DNA of 64,000 nucleotides, taken from Pseudomonas kermanshahensis (GTDB lineage Bacteria; Pseudomonadota; Gammaproteobacteria; Pseudomonadales; Pseudomonadaceae). The notes beneath the pieces were generated by a model. It was not told the DNA's origin, ran no database searches, and saw only the letters and a list, made by a program, of their open reading frames with translations. Location of the stretch: contig NZ_JABWRY020000001.1 in assembly GCF_014269205.2 (NCBI RefSeq), forward strand, positions 310,001 to 374,000. The letters are read 5' to 3'. This document shows positions 44,535-52,486 of this stretch, in pieces. The stretch's first letter is position 1. Each line of letters begins with the position of its first letter. The position numbers were made by a program, and so were the translations under genes.

Positions 44535-45119
44535 ATGACAGGGACGAAGTGGCTACTGCTGGTGGCGGGGATGTGGGCGGTCAATGCGGCGCAGGCCGAT
44601 GACCGCGACGTGTGGATGTTCGCTCAATGGGCTGGCGATCATCAGACTCGCCCGTTCCGCGAGATGCTGGTAGACGCCCGCTTGTACGGGGTGGTGCCTA
44701 TTCACCAACTGCTTCGCTCGGCCTCGGACTGGAAGCTGTGCCGGGCGTCGCCGTTTGCGGTGCCACCGGCGAGCCAATGGCCTGCGGTGCGCTCGACGCT
44801 GTCACTGCTCAAAACCCTCGGCGATCAAGGCATCCTGCGCCAGTTCGAGGTGGTTTCAGCCTACCGTGACCCGCGCCTGAACGTCTGCGCCGGTGGCGCC
44901 GCCAACAGCGCCCACACCCGTGCCTTCGCCGTCGATATGCTGTTGCCGGCCTGGGCTGACCCCAACCCGTTGTGCCGTTTCTGGCAACAGCATGGCCAAG
45001 CCTGGAACATGGGCCTGGGCCGCTACCCGTCAGGTCGTATTCATGTCGACACGGCCGGCTACCGCACCTGGGGTGGCGATGGCAGCGCCGGGTCGTCGTT
45101 CTGTATCAAACCCAAGTGA
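44535..45119 (+). CDS. Exported M15-like peptidase (YcbK/DUF882 type)
   Basis: 194 residues from ATG at 44535 (MTGTKWLLLVAGMWAVNAAQ), GGGAG upstream, with a signal peptide ending AQA. VVSAYRDPRLNVCAGGAANS-AHTRAFAVDM and GRIHVDT carry the His, Asp and His of M15-type zinc peptidases acting on peptidoglycan. It is probably periplasmic. Its last 61 bases overlap the convergent LysR gene. A fragment of a second copy lies before the RHS gene at 42317. Confidence 0.75.
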   Translation: MTGTKWLLLVAGMWAVNAAQADDRDVWMFAQWAGDHQTRPFREMLVDARLYGVVPIHQLLRSASDWKLCRASPFAVPPASQWPAVRSTLSLLKTLGDQGILRQFEVVSAYRDPRLNVCAGGAANSAHTRAFAVDMLLPAWADPNPLCRFWQQHGQAWNMGLGRYPSGRIHVDTAGYRTWGGDGSAGSSFCIKPK

Positions 45120-45976
45120 GCCAGGCAGGCCTGGCATTGGTCGATCACCCATTCGGCGAAACGCTGGCGCTTGCCACCCTCGTCCAGCGGCTGCGGGCTG
45201 AGCAGATGATAGGCAGAGCCGTCGCGCAAGAAGCCGAAAGGGGCCTGCAGTTGGCCGCTGTCGAGTTCGTCGCGCACCATCAAGGCTGACCCCATGGCCA
45301 GGCCCAGGCCCGCGCTGGCGGCCTGGATCGACAAATAGAAATGCTCATAGTCGCTGCGCTGGGTGTGCCTGGCCCGTTGTTCGCTCAGGCGCAGCCAGGT
45401 GGGCCAGGCGCTGGGCCGGGTGCGGCTGTGCAATAAGCGCTGGCCGTCCAGGCCGGTGGCGGCGCCGGGGCGGCAGACTGGGCCGATCCATTCGTCGCAG
45501 ATCTTGCGGTGATGCAGTTGGCGGTCCCAGTGGAAGTCATCGCGGCGCAGCGCCAGGTCGACGCCGCTGCGCGCGAAGTCCAGCGGCCCACCGGCGGCTA
45601 CCAGATGCAGTTGCAGGTCGGGGTGGGCGCTGTGGAAGCGCGGTAGGCGCGGGATCAGCCAGCGCATGGCGATGGTGGGCTCGCAGGAGAGCACCAGCAC
45701 GTTGTCGCGCTCCTGCTGTTGCAGGCGCTGCACGGCGCCTTCGAGCTGTTCGAACATGGCCTGGGTGGTGCCATGCAGCGCACGGCCGGCGGCGGTGAGG
45801 AAGATGGCCCGGTTGCGGCGTTCGAACAGTTCGATACCGAGGCTTTCCTCAAGCAGCCGTACCTGCCGGCTGACCGCGCCGTGGGTGACATGCAGGCGCT
45901 CGGCGGCGCGCACGAAGCTTTCGGTTTCGGCGGCAATGTCGAAGTAGCGGAAGGCGTTGAGAGGGGGCAGTTTCAT
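45059..45976 (-). CDS. LysR-family transcriptional regulator
   Basis: 305 residues from ATG at 45976 (MKLPPLNAFRYFDIAAETES). N-terminal winged helix with FVRAAERLHVTHGAVSRQVR, typical of the GcvA-like branch, then a substrate-binding domain. It is divergent from the LysE-type exporter at 46140, with a 163-nt shared region, so it probably controls that exporter in response to an amino acid. The 3' end overlaps the M15-like gene on the other strand. Confidence 0.88.
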   Translation of the reverse strand: MKLPPLNAFRYFDIAAETESFVRAAERLHVTHGAVSRQVRLLEESLGIELFERRNRAIFLTAAGRALHGTTQAMFEQLEGAVQRLQQQERDNVLVLSCEPTIAMRWLIPRLPRFHSAHPDLQLHLVAAGGPLDFARSGVDLALRRDDFHWDRQLHHRKICDEWIGPVCRPGAATGLDGQRLLHSRTRPSAWPTWLRLSEQRARHTQRSDYEHFYLSIQAASAGLGLAMGSALMVRDELDSGQLQAPFGFLRDGSAYHLLSPQPLDEGGKRQRFAEWVIDQCQACLAHLGLIQNDDPALPSPPQVR

Positions 45977-46139
45977 GGTTTTGTGGTGCCTGTTCCGGCC
46001 TCTTCGCGGGCAGTGCAAGCACTGCACCTCTGTGAGAAAAACTATCGAATATCCGCCACTATAAATCGATTTTTAGCGGCCCATAAGCCCAGGATAATCG
46101 GCGTGTCTGTGCATTTTCATCGCCAATCGAGACCCGCCA

Positions 46140-46757
46140 ATGACCGAACTTATCGCCGTAGCCCTGTTCACCATCCTTGCGGTTATCAGCCCGGGGGCCG
46201 ACTTCGCCATGGTCACCCGCAGCAGTTATGCACAGGGCCGTAAAGCCGGACTGGCGGCTGCCGTGGGGATCGCCTTGGGCGTGCAGGTGCATGTGCTGTA
46301 TACGGTGCTGGGCATCGCCGTGATCATTAGCCAGAGCCCATCCCTGTTCCTGTTCATGAAGGTCGTCGGTGCTGGGTACCTGATCTACCTAGGCTATAAA
46401 TCGCTGACCAACACCACGCGCATCCACCTCGACGGCGTTGGCCAAGACACCGGTGCCAGCCTGAGGGCGGCACTGCGCACCGGGTTTCTGACCAACGCCC
46501 TGAACCCCAAGACCATGCTCTTCGTCATCAGCGCCTACACCCAGGTGGTGCAGCCGGGTAGCCCGCTGGCGCTGGACTTCGCTTACGGCGCGTTCATGTC
46601 GTTTGCCCATTGGGTGTGGTTCAGCCTGGTGGCGGTGTTCTTCTCCAGCACGGCATTGCGCAAGGCGATGATCGAGCAGCAAGTCATGATGGACCGAGTG
46701 ATTGGCCTGGCGCTGATCGGCCTTGGTCTGGCAGTTGTAATGGCGAGTGTGCGCTGA
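46140..46757 (+). CDS. LysE/RhtB-family amino-acid exporter
   Basis: 205 residues, MTELIAVALFTILAVISPGA. Six hydrophobic helices; ISPGADFAMVTRSSYAQGRKAGL and GAGYLIYLGYKSL are family signatures, and TGFLTNALNPKTMLFVISAY is the central conserved helix. It exports an amino acid or derivative across the inner membrane. The divergent LysR gene is the likely regulator. Confidence 0.9.
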   Translation: MTELIAVALFTILAVISPGADFAMVTRSSYAQGRKAGLAAAVGIALGVQVHVLYTVLGIAVIISQSPSLFLFMKVVGAGYLIYLGYKSLTNTTRIHLDGVGQDTGASLRAALRTGFLTNALNPKTMLFVISAYTQVVQPGSPLALDFAYGAFMSFAHWVWFSLVAVFFSSTALRKAMIEQQVMMDRVIGLALIGLGLAVVMASVR

Positions 46758-46889
46758 CAGGGCAGGGTGGGCACCTGGTACTTCTATCAGTTGTAGCGAT
46801 GTGATCGTATCAGGCAGGATCCTTCGAACAGGCAAGTGAAATGCCTGCGTCAAGCTGGTGATTGCATGTCGGGTAGTGGCAATTTAGAA

Positions 46890-46908
46890 TAGAATCATTC
46901 CCATTTGC
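46890..46908. promoter_or_regulatory. Strong Fur box before the mini FecI/FecR locus
   Basis: TAGAATCATTCCCATTTGC differs at two positions from the common Pseudomonas Fur site GAGAATCATTCTCATTTGC. It ends 11 bases before the first ORF of the locus. Confidence 0.75.
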
Positions 46909-46919
46909 GAAGCATCGCG

Positions 46920-47030
46920 ATGAAAATACCTCTATTTCCCGCCGCAGACTGCCTGGATGACTGGTACAGGGGCTGTTACCAGTGGCGGCTGGTGTGGTTG
47001 CGCCAATGCCTCATTGGGGCGCCGCTATGA
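46920..47030 (+). CDS. 36-residue ORF resembling a truncated ECF sigma N-terminus
   Basis: ATG at 46920; begins MKIPLFPAADCLDDWYRGCY. The stretch WYRGCYQWRLVWLRQCLIG resembles sigma region 2.1 of the window's FecI proteins (LYSHHHGWLQNWLRKRLG), after which a full sigma would continue with the DLAQDTF motif; here the frame stops. Its TGA (47028-47030) overlaps the next ATG as ATGA. It could be a remnant kept for coupling, or a real micro-protein. Confidence 0.5.
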   Translation: MKIPLFPAADCLDDWYRGCYQWRLVWLRQCLIGAPL

Positions 47031-47275
47031 GCCCTGAAATCCTACACGAAGCCGTCGAATGGCTGGCGCGCCTCGACGGCCAGCCCAGTGGCCGCGAGCG
47101 CAAGGCTTTTCGTGTCTGGCTGGCGCAAGATGAAGAGCACATCGAAGCCTTTAAGCGCATGCAGGAAACCCTGACCTCTTCGCACGAGCATGCGCCTGCC
47201 GCGCGTACGGCTCAGACAATTAAAGTGCTGGCCCTGGTGGCAGTGCTAGCACTGCTTACAGCTGTGTGGGTTTAG
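47027..47275 (+). CDS. Mini FecR: DUF4880 domain plus one membrane helix
   Basis: 82 residues, MSPEILHEAVEWLARLDGQP. The DUF4880 N-terminal domain of FecR anti-sigma factors is complete (EAVEWLARLDGQ ... FRVWLAQDEEHIEAFKRMQE), then a single membrane helix (VLALVAVLALLTAVWV) ends the protein. The periplasmic FecR and receptor-contact domains are missing. Coupled to the sigma-like ORF before it. It could act as a constitutive cytoplasmic sigma-binding peptide; this is inference. Confidence 0.7.
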   Translation: MSPEILHEAVEWLARLDGQPSGRERKAFRVWLAQDEEHIEAFKRMQETLTSSHEHAPAARTAQTIKVLALVAVLALLTAVWV

Positions 47276-47327
47276 CGCATCGCACTGGGTCTGTTGCCGG
47301 AGACGCCGTCACTTTGTCACAGGCAAC

Positions 47328-47358
47328 GAAAAAGGGCCTACCTTTCGGTAAGCCCTTT
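47328..47358 (-). terminator. Terminator of tRNA-Met
   Basis: On the minus strand AAAGGGCTTACC, loop GAAA, GGTAGGCCCTTT followed by TTC. It lies just past the tRNA 3' end. Confidence 0.75.
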
Positions 47359-47366
47359 ATCATGTT

Positions 47367-47443
47367 TGGTGGCTACACAGGGACTTGAACCCCGGACCCC
47401 AGCATTATGAATGCTATGCTCTAACCAACTGAGCTATGTAGCC
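47367..47443 (-). tRNA. tRNA-Met (anticodon CAT)
   Basis: 77 nt on the minus strand, from GGCTACATAGCTCAG to CCA encoded at 47369-47367. Acceptor GGCTACA pairs with TGTAGCC, D-arm AGCTCAGTTGGTTAGAGC, anticodon arm AGCAT-TCATAAT-type loop with CAT, T-arm GGGGTTCAAGTCCC. The first pair is G-C and the arm composition fits elongator methionine. A modified tRNA-Ile(CAT) is less likely. Confidence 0.92.
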
Positions 47444-47538
47444 AATGGCGCGCATTATTCCCTTGTGATGCCCCTCTGTCAACACTCATTTCAAAAAAAA
47501 TTTGCACGCTTTCAAAAACTTAGCCGCCAGGCCCGCCT

Positions 47539-48471
47539 TCAGCGAACGATCAGCCAGTGCCCGAGCACGCTGTGCAGCTGCAAATGCTGGGCGCTGGCCA
47601 GTGCGGCGAGGCTTTCGGTAGGGCGGTCGAGGTTGAAATCGCCGCTCACGCGCCGATGGGCGGTGTGTGCGTCGACTATCCACAGCCGTTCGCCCTGGTA
47701 GCCCGCCAGGCGCTCCAACACTTGCCCAAGCGGCATATCAGTGGCGCGCAGGCGGCCGTTGCGCCAGCTGTCGGCGGTCTTCGGATCGGCTTTTTGCACA
47801 GTATTGATCCGTGTGCCGTCGAAGCTCACCCGTTCACCCGCCGAGACCAGGCGCTGCTCCCCGCCCTGCACAACCATGGCCTTGCCACTGAGCACCACCA
47901 GCTCGTCGTGGTGCGCATAGCGCGCGATTTGCAGGCGGGTGCCAAATACCTGGATGCGCGCATCGCCCACGTCTACCTCCATGGCCCGGCCGTCGAGCAG
48001 GACCTCCAGGTACACCTGGCCTTGTACCAGGTGCAGCTGGCGGGTACGGCCACGCAGGTCGACGTTCATCGCGCTGGCGCTGTCCAGGTGCAGGGTAGAG
48101 CCGTCGGGCAGGCGCAAGCTGCGGCGTTCGCCCACGTCGGTGTGCAGTTCGCTGCCCAGGCGTTGCATCAGTGGCCAGTACAGGTAGGCCACAGCGCCTA
48201 GCACCAGCAAAAACAGCAGCGCCAGCCATTTGCCCAGGTGGCTGCGGCGCGTATTTATCTGCCGCGGTCGGGGGCGTGCCGGTGGCGGTTGCAGCTGTTG
48301 CCAGAAGGTTTCCAGTTCAGCGTAGGCTTGGGCGTTCTGCGGCGCCTGGCACCAGGCGGCAAACACCTGGCGTTCGCCTTCGTCACAGCCGGGCTGACGC
48401 AAACGGGAAAACCACTCCAGGGCTTCCTGCTGAGGGTCGGGCTGGAGTTGCTTGGCGGGCATCGGGCTCAT
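47539..48471 (-). CDS. FecR-family anti-sigma factor, orphan
   Basis: 310 residues, MSPMPAKQLQPDPQQEALEW. DUF4880 region EALEWFSRLRQPGCDEGERQ, a membrane helix at about residues 82-102 (ALLFLLVLGAVAYLYW), then a FecR domain TDVGERRSLRLPDGSTLHLD and a C-terminal STN-like part. Unlike normal FecR genes no sigma-factor gene precedes it; only 71 bases separate its start from a Fur-box-like site. It may have lost its FecI partner, or may act with a sigma factor encoded elsewhere. Confidence 0.88.
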   Translation of the reverse strand: MSPMPAKQLQPDPQQEALEWFSRLRQPGCDEGERQVFAAWCQAPQNAQAYAELETFWQQLQPPPARPRPRQINTRRSHLGKWLALLFLLVLGAVAYLYWPLMQRLGSELHTDVGERRSLRLPDGSTLHLDSASAMNVDLRGRTRQLHLVQGQVYLEVLLDGRAMEVDVGDARIQVFGTRLQIARYAHHDELVVLSGKAMVVQGGEQRLVSAGERVSFDGTRINTVQKADPKTADSWRNGRLRATDMPLGQVLERLAGYQGERLWIVDAHTAHRRVSGDFNLDRPTESLAALASAQHLQLHSVLGHWLIVR

Positions 48472-48541
48472 GGGATCGGTCTGCTCACGATAGGGGCCGT
48501 TTCGCCCAACGATGACAGGGGAATGAGTCGAGGATGCTAAT

Positions 48542-48560
48542 TATATTGAGAACCATTTAC
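48542..48560. promoter_or_regulatory. Fur-box-like site between orphan fecR and MFS gene
   Basis: TATATTGAGAACCATTTAC matches the Fur consensus at 13 of 19 positions. It is central in the 183-bp divergent region and could control either gene. Confidence 0.55.
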
Positions 48561-48654
48561 AAGTACGTTTCGACGGAGGGATAAAAAAGGTAGCTATGTA
48601 TCTATTTGTTTCCCGATAATCGGATCCCAAACCTGCGGACGGAGATTCAGGCAC

Positions 48655-49869
48655 ATGGCCATCAGTAGCACCTCCACGGCGTCCACCAGCGCAGCGGCGA
48701 ACCCTGCCAACCCGTTGGTGATGCGCATCATCGGCTTCTGCGCCCTGGCGCACTTGATCAATGACCTGATCCAGTCGGTGCTGCCGGCGATCTACCCGAT
48801 GCTCAAGGCCAACTACGACCTGAGCTTCGCCCAGATCGGCATGATCACCCTGACATTCCAGATAACCGCCTCGCTGCTGCAGCCTTGGGTCGGCTTCTTT
48901 ACCGACCGCCGGCCCGCACCCAACCTGCTGCCGATGGGCACCCTGTGCACGCTGGTGGGGATCGTGATGCTGGCTTTTGTCGGCAGCTTCCCGATGATTC
49001 TGCTGGCCTCGGCGCTGGTGGGCATTGGTTCGTCCACCTTCCACCCAGAAACCTCGCGCATCGCGCGGTTGGCCTCGGGCGGGCGTTTTGGTCTGGCCCA
49101 ATCGACCTTCCAGGTAGGCGGCAACACCGGCTCGGCGCTGGGGCCACTGCTGGCGGCGGCGATCGTCATCCCGTTCGGGCAAACGCACGTGGCCTGGTTT
49201 GGCCTGGCGGGGCTGTTCTTCTTCGCCGTGACCCTGATGCTGCGTAGCTGGTACAAGGAGCACCTCAACCAGGCCAAGGCCCGCAAGGCGGTGCAGGCCA
49301 CCCATGGCATCTCGCGCAAGCGGGTGATCGCGGCGCTGATCGTGTTAGGCCTGTTGGTGTTCTCGAAGTACTTCTACATGGCCAGTTTCACCAGCTACTT
49401 CACCTTCTACCTGATCGAAAAGTTCGACGTTTCGGTGGCCAGCTCGCAGCTGCACCTGTTCCTGTTCCTGGGCGCGGTGGCGGCCGGTACCTTCTTCGGC
49501 GGGCCGATCGGTGACCGTATCGGGCGCAAGGCGGTGATCTGGTTCTCCATTCTGGGCGTGACACCGTTCACCCTGGCGCTGCCGTATGCCGACCTGTTCT
49601 GGACCACCGTGCTGAGCGTGGTGATCGGCTTCATCCTGGCCTCGGCGTTTTCGGCCATCGTGGTGTATGCGCAGGAGCTGGTGCCGGGCAGCGTGGGCAT
49701 GATTGCCGGGATCTTCTTCGGGCTGATGTTCGGCTTCGGCGGTATTGGCGCGGCGCTGCTGGGTTATGTTGCGGACCTGCGCGGTATCGAGTACGTGTAT
49801 GGCGTGTGCTCGTTCCTGCCGTTGTTCGGGTTGTTGGCGGTGTTCCTGCCGTCTACCGGCAAGCGTTGA
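48655..49869 (+). CDS. fsr: MFS exporter, fosmidomycin-resistance (Fsr) type
   Basis: 404 residues, MAISSTSTASTSAAANPANP. Twelve helices; HLINDLIQSVLPAIYPMLKA, MITLTFQITASLLQPWVGFF, SSTFHPETSRIARLASGGRF and FQVGGNTGSALGPLLAA are strongly Fsr-like. It would export fosmidomycin or similar compounds by proton antiport. It may share the Fur-type control of the divergent region, which would be unusual for this family. Confidence 0.85.
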   Translation: MAISSTSTASTSAAANPANPLVMRIIGFCALAHLINDLIQSVLPAIYPMLKANYDLSFAQIGMITLTFQITASLLQPWVGFFTDRRPAPNLLPMGTLCTLVGIVMLAFVGSFPMILLASALVGIGSSTFHPETSRIARLASGGRFGLAQSTFQVGGNTGSALGPLLAAAIVIPFGQTHVAWFGLAGLFFFAVTLMLRSWYKEHLNQAKARKAVQATHGISRKRVIAALIVLGLLVFSKYFYMASFTSYFTFYLIEKFDVSVASSQLHLFLFLGAVAAGTFFGGPIGDRIGRKAVIWFSILGVTPFTLALPYADLFWTTVLSVVIGFILASAFSAIVVYAQELVPGSVGMIAGIFFGLMFGFGGIGAALLGYVADLRGIEYVYGVCSFLPLFGLLAVFLPSTGKR

Positions 49870-49874
49870 GCCTG

Positions 49875-50065
49875 TAAGGGGCTGCTGCGCAGCCCAATCG
49901 CCTGCAAGGCCAGCCTCCACTAGAAGACAGTTGCTCCCACAGGTAACTGCGCAGGCTCAGACCTTGTGAGGACCCTATGGGAGTGGGCTTGTCCCGCGAA
50001 TGGGGCTACGCGGTGCATGCCACCGGCTTCGCCGGTGTTCGCGGGGCAAGCCCGCTCCCACGCCC
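49875..50065. repeat. REP cluster between the two MFS genes
   Basis: Several partial arms (GGCTGCTGCGCAGCCC hairpin, GTGGGCTTGTCCCGCGAATG, GTTCGCGGGGCAAGCCCGCT) plus the small hairpin ACCGGCTTCGCCGGTG. The arms are mixed types. The rest of the gap up to 50360 holds only the short upstream ORF described next. Confidence 0.75.
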
Positions 50066-50138
50066 CCTGATGATTGACGGCCCGACCACCGTTAGCCTAG
50101 AGTGCCGCCTCTTTTCTCCAACCTGCGTAGTCAAAGCA

Positions 50139-50282
50139 ATGCGCCGTAACCCGTCCCTCCCACCTGCTCGCCAGCCTGCACTCCAGGCCCTGCGTCGTGC
50201 GTGGCCGAGCGACACGGTGCTCAAGCGTCGGCGCAGCGTGCTGTTTGCCTTCACCTTCTCGCCTCACCTTGCCCTGAACTGA
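50139..50282 (+). CDS. 47-residue upstream ORF before an MFS gene
   Basis: MRRNPSLPPARQPALQALRR ... ends PHLALN. Very basic and Pro/Arg-rich, with only a poor AAAGCA ribosome-binding site. It ends 78 bases before the MFS start. It could be a leader peptide or chance. Confidence 0.3.
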   Translation: MRRNPSLPPARQPALQALRRAWPSDTVLKRRRSVLFAFTFSPHLALN

Positions 50283-50360
50283 TCCGCGCCTTTGCGTCGT
50301 CCGCCGTCCCGGCGTGCGCGCTCGTGTTTGCTCGTCTTTTCGGTTTGCAAGGAGTGGTAA

Positions 50361-51518
50361 ATGAACATGCGTTTGCTGGCGGGCCTGTTGTTCGCCGTGT
50401 CGGTGGTGGGCTTTAGCCTCGGGGCCAGCTTGCCGTTGGTGTCGTTGCGCCTGCATGAGGCCGGCGCAGGCACGCTGGAAATCGGCATTATTTCGGCCAT
50501 CCCGGCAGCTGGGATGATGCTTTCGGCGTTCATGGTCGACGCCTGCTGCCGGCGCCTGACCCGGCGCACCATCTACTTGCTGTGCTTCAGCCTGTGCACC
50601 GTCAGCATCGCCTTGCTGGAGTCGGCTTTCGACTCGATCTGGCTGCTGGCGTTGCTGCGCTTGGGCCTGGGCATCGGCATGGGTATCGCTATCATTCTGG
50701 GCGAGTCCTGGGTCAACGAGCTGTGCCCCGAGCATAACCGCGGCAAAATCATGGCCCTGTACGCCACCAGCTTTACCGGCTTCCAGGTACTCGGCCCGGC
50801 AATGCTGGCCGTGCTGGGCGCCGACAGCCCGTGGATCACTGGCGTGGTCACCGCCTGCTATGGCCTGGCGCTGCTGTGCATCGTGCTGACCGTGCCCAAC
50901 GACTACGTCGAGCATGAAGAAGGCGAAAAAAGCTTCGGCCTGGCCGGGTTCTTCCGCGTGGCGCCGGCCTTGTGCGTGGCGGTGCTGTTCTTCTCCTTCT
51001 TCGACGCCGTGGTGCTGTCGCTGCTGCCGGTGTACGCCACCAGCCACGGCTTTGCCGTGGGTGTGGCGGCGCTGATGGTGACGGTGGTGTTTGCTGGCGA
51101 CATGCTGTTCCAGCTGCCTTTGGGCTGGTTGGCCGACCGGGTCGAGCGCACCGGGCTGCACCTGGTGTGCGGCCTGGTGGCGATGCTGATCGGCATCGGC
51201 CTGCCGTGGCTGCTGCAGATGACCTGGTTGCTGTGGCCGCTGTTGGTGGTGCTGGGCGCAGTGGCGGGGGGCATCTACACCTTGGCGCTGGTGCTGATCG
51301 GGCAGCGCTTTAAAGGGCAGGACTTGGTCACGGCCAATGCCAGCGTCGGCTTGCTGTGGGGTGTGGGCAGCCTGATCGGGCCGCTGGTCAGTGGCGCGGC
51401 GATGGATGTGGCACCGCACGGGTTGCCGATGGCGCTGGCGATCATGGCGGGGTTGTTCGTCTGTTTTGCCCGGCAGTCGTACCGGCGGGCAGGGCGCCTG
51501 CGCGCGGTGGCGGACTGA
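50361..51518 (+). CDS. MFS transporter (YcaD-like)
   Basis: 385 residues, MNMRLLAGLLFAVSVVGFSL, with AGGAG 7-8 nt upstream. Twelve hydrophobic segments; GIGMGIAIILGESWVNEL and GKIMALYATSFTGFQVLGPA fit the YcaD/sugar-exporter branch of MFS. Substrate unknown. It is convergent with the FecR gene at 51530, only 11 bases away. Confidence 0.85.
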   Translation: MNMRLLAGLLFAVSVVGFSLGASLPLVSLRLHEAGAGTLEIGIISAIPAAGMMLSAFMVDACCRRLTRRTIYLLCFSLCTVSIALLESAFDSIWLLALLRLGLGIGMGIAIILGESWVNELCPEHNRGKIMALYATSFTGFQVLGPAMLAVLGADSPWITGVVTACYGLALLCIVLTVPNDYVEHEEGEKSFGLAGFFRVAPALCVAVLFFSFFDAVVLSLLPVYATSHGFAVGVAALMVTVVFAGDMLFQLPLGWLADRVERTGLHLVCGLVAMLIGIGLPWLLQMTWLLWPLLVVLGAVAGGIYTLALVLIGQRFKGQDLVTANASVGLLWGVGSLIGPLVSGAAMDVAPHGLPMALAIMAGLFVCFARQSYRRAGRLRAVAD

Positions 51519-51529
51519 CCACGCGGGGT

Positions 51530-52486
51530 TCAGGCGGCGTCGATGCTCACCCAATAGCGTGTGCGGTACTCGACCCGCACCGGCAGGCTGCGCGTGAGCA
51601 ATTGCAGAATCTGCCCGGTATCGGCCAGCTGGTAGGTGCCGGAGACCTTGAGGTTTGCCACTTCGTCGGCGCAGCGCAGCAGGCCCGGGCGGTAGCGGGC
51701 CAGCTCCGCCGCGAATTCGCCCAGCGGCATCTGCTGCACGCTGAGCACGCCGTCGGTCCAGCCCCACGGGTCGCTGCGCAGGCTCACGGCCTGCGAGCTG
51801 CCGTTGGCCTGCACCTGCAAGGTTTCGCCAGCCTGTACCAACCGCGCTGAAGGCGACGCGGGGAACAGTGTGACCTCGCCACGGCGTACGGCCACCAACA
51901 AGCCATTGTCGTTTTCGCGCAGCAGCAGTTGGCCGTCGAGTGTGCCCAAGGTGCCGACACGGGTATCGATGCGGAAGGGGCGGCTGTCGTTGGCGTTGGC
52001 GTCCAGGCTGACCTCGCCCCGTATCAGTTCGAGCAGTCGTTGTTGGCTGCTGTAGTGCAGGTCGATGGCACTGGCGGTGTTGAGCTGGATACGGCTGCCA
52101 TCACTGCCTTGCAATTGCCGGCGCTCACCTGCCGCGGTGCTGCTGTCGGCCAGTAGCTGCGGCAGGCCCAAGGGCGCGCGCGCGGCCCAGCCCAGGCTGC
52201 CGCCAACGGCCAACAGCGCCAGCAGCTTGAGGTGGTCCCGGCGGCTGCTGTGCTGGCGCTGGCTGGCGTCGAGGGTGCGTCGGCTCAGTGCCTTGGGCAA
52301 CCCGGCCAGCTCGTCGCTGAGGCTGCTGACACGCTGCCAGGCCTGAGGGTTTTGTGGGTGGCTGGCCAGCCATTGCTGGAATTGCCGCTCGGTACGCGGG
52401 CTGGGGGTGTCGAAGCGCAGTTTCACCAGCCAGTCGATGGCCTGGTCGACCTGGGTTTGCGCGGGGGCGTTCTCAGCGTTCGGCAT
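51530..52486 (-). CDS. FecR-family anti-sigma factor
   Basis: 318 residues from ATG at 52486 (MPNAENAPAQTQVDQAIDWL). DUF4880 region DQAIDWLVKLRFDTPSPRTE, a hydrophobic segment (LKLLALLAVGGSLGWAARAP, about 93-112), then the FecR domain TAAGERRQLQGSDGSRIQLN. The C-terminal part LKVSGTYQLADTGQILQLL is STN-like. Overlaps the sigma gene by 14 nt. No TonB receptor gene is adjacent. Confidence 0.9.
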   Translation of the reverse strand: MPNAENAPAQTQVDQAIDWLVKLRFDTPSPRTERQFQQWLASHPQNPQAWQRVSSLSDELAGLPKALSRRTLDASQRQHSSRRDHLKLLALLAVGGSLGWAARAPLGLPQLLADSSTAAGERRQLQGSDGSRIQLNTASAIDLHYSSQQRLLELIRGEVSLDANANDSRPFRIDTRVGTLGTLDGQLLLRENDNGLLVAVRRGEVTLFPASPSARLVQAGETLQVQANGSSQAVSLRSDPWGWTDGVLSVQQMPLGEFAAELARYRPGLLRCADEVANLKVSGTYQLADTGQILQLLTRSLPVRVEYRTRYWVSIDAA

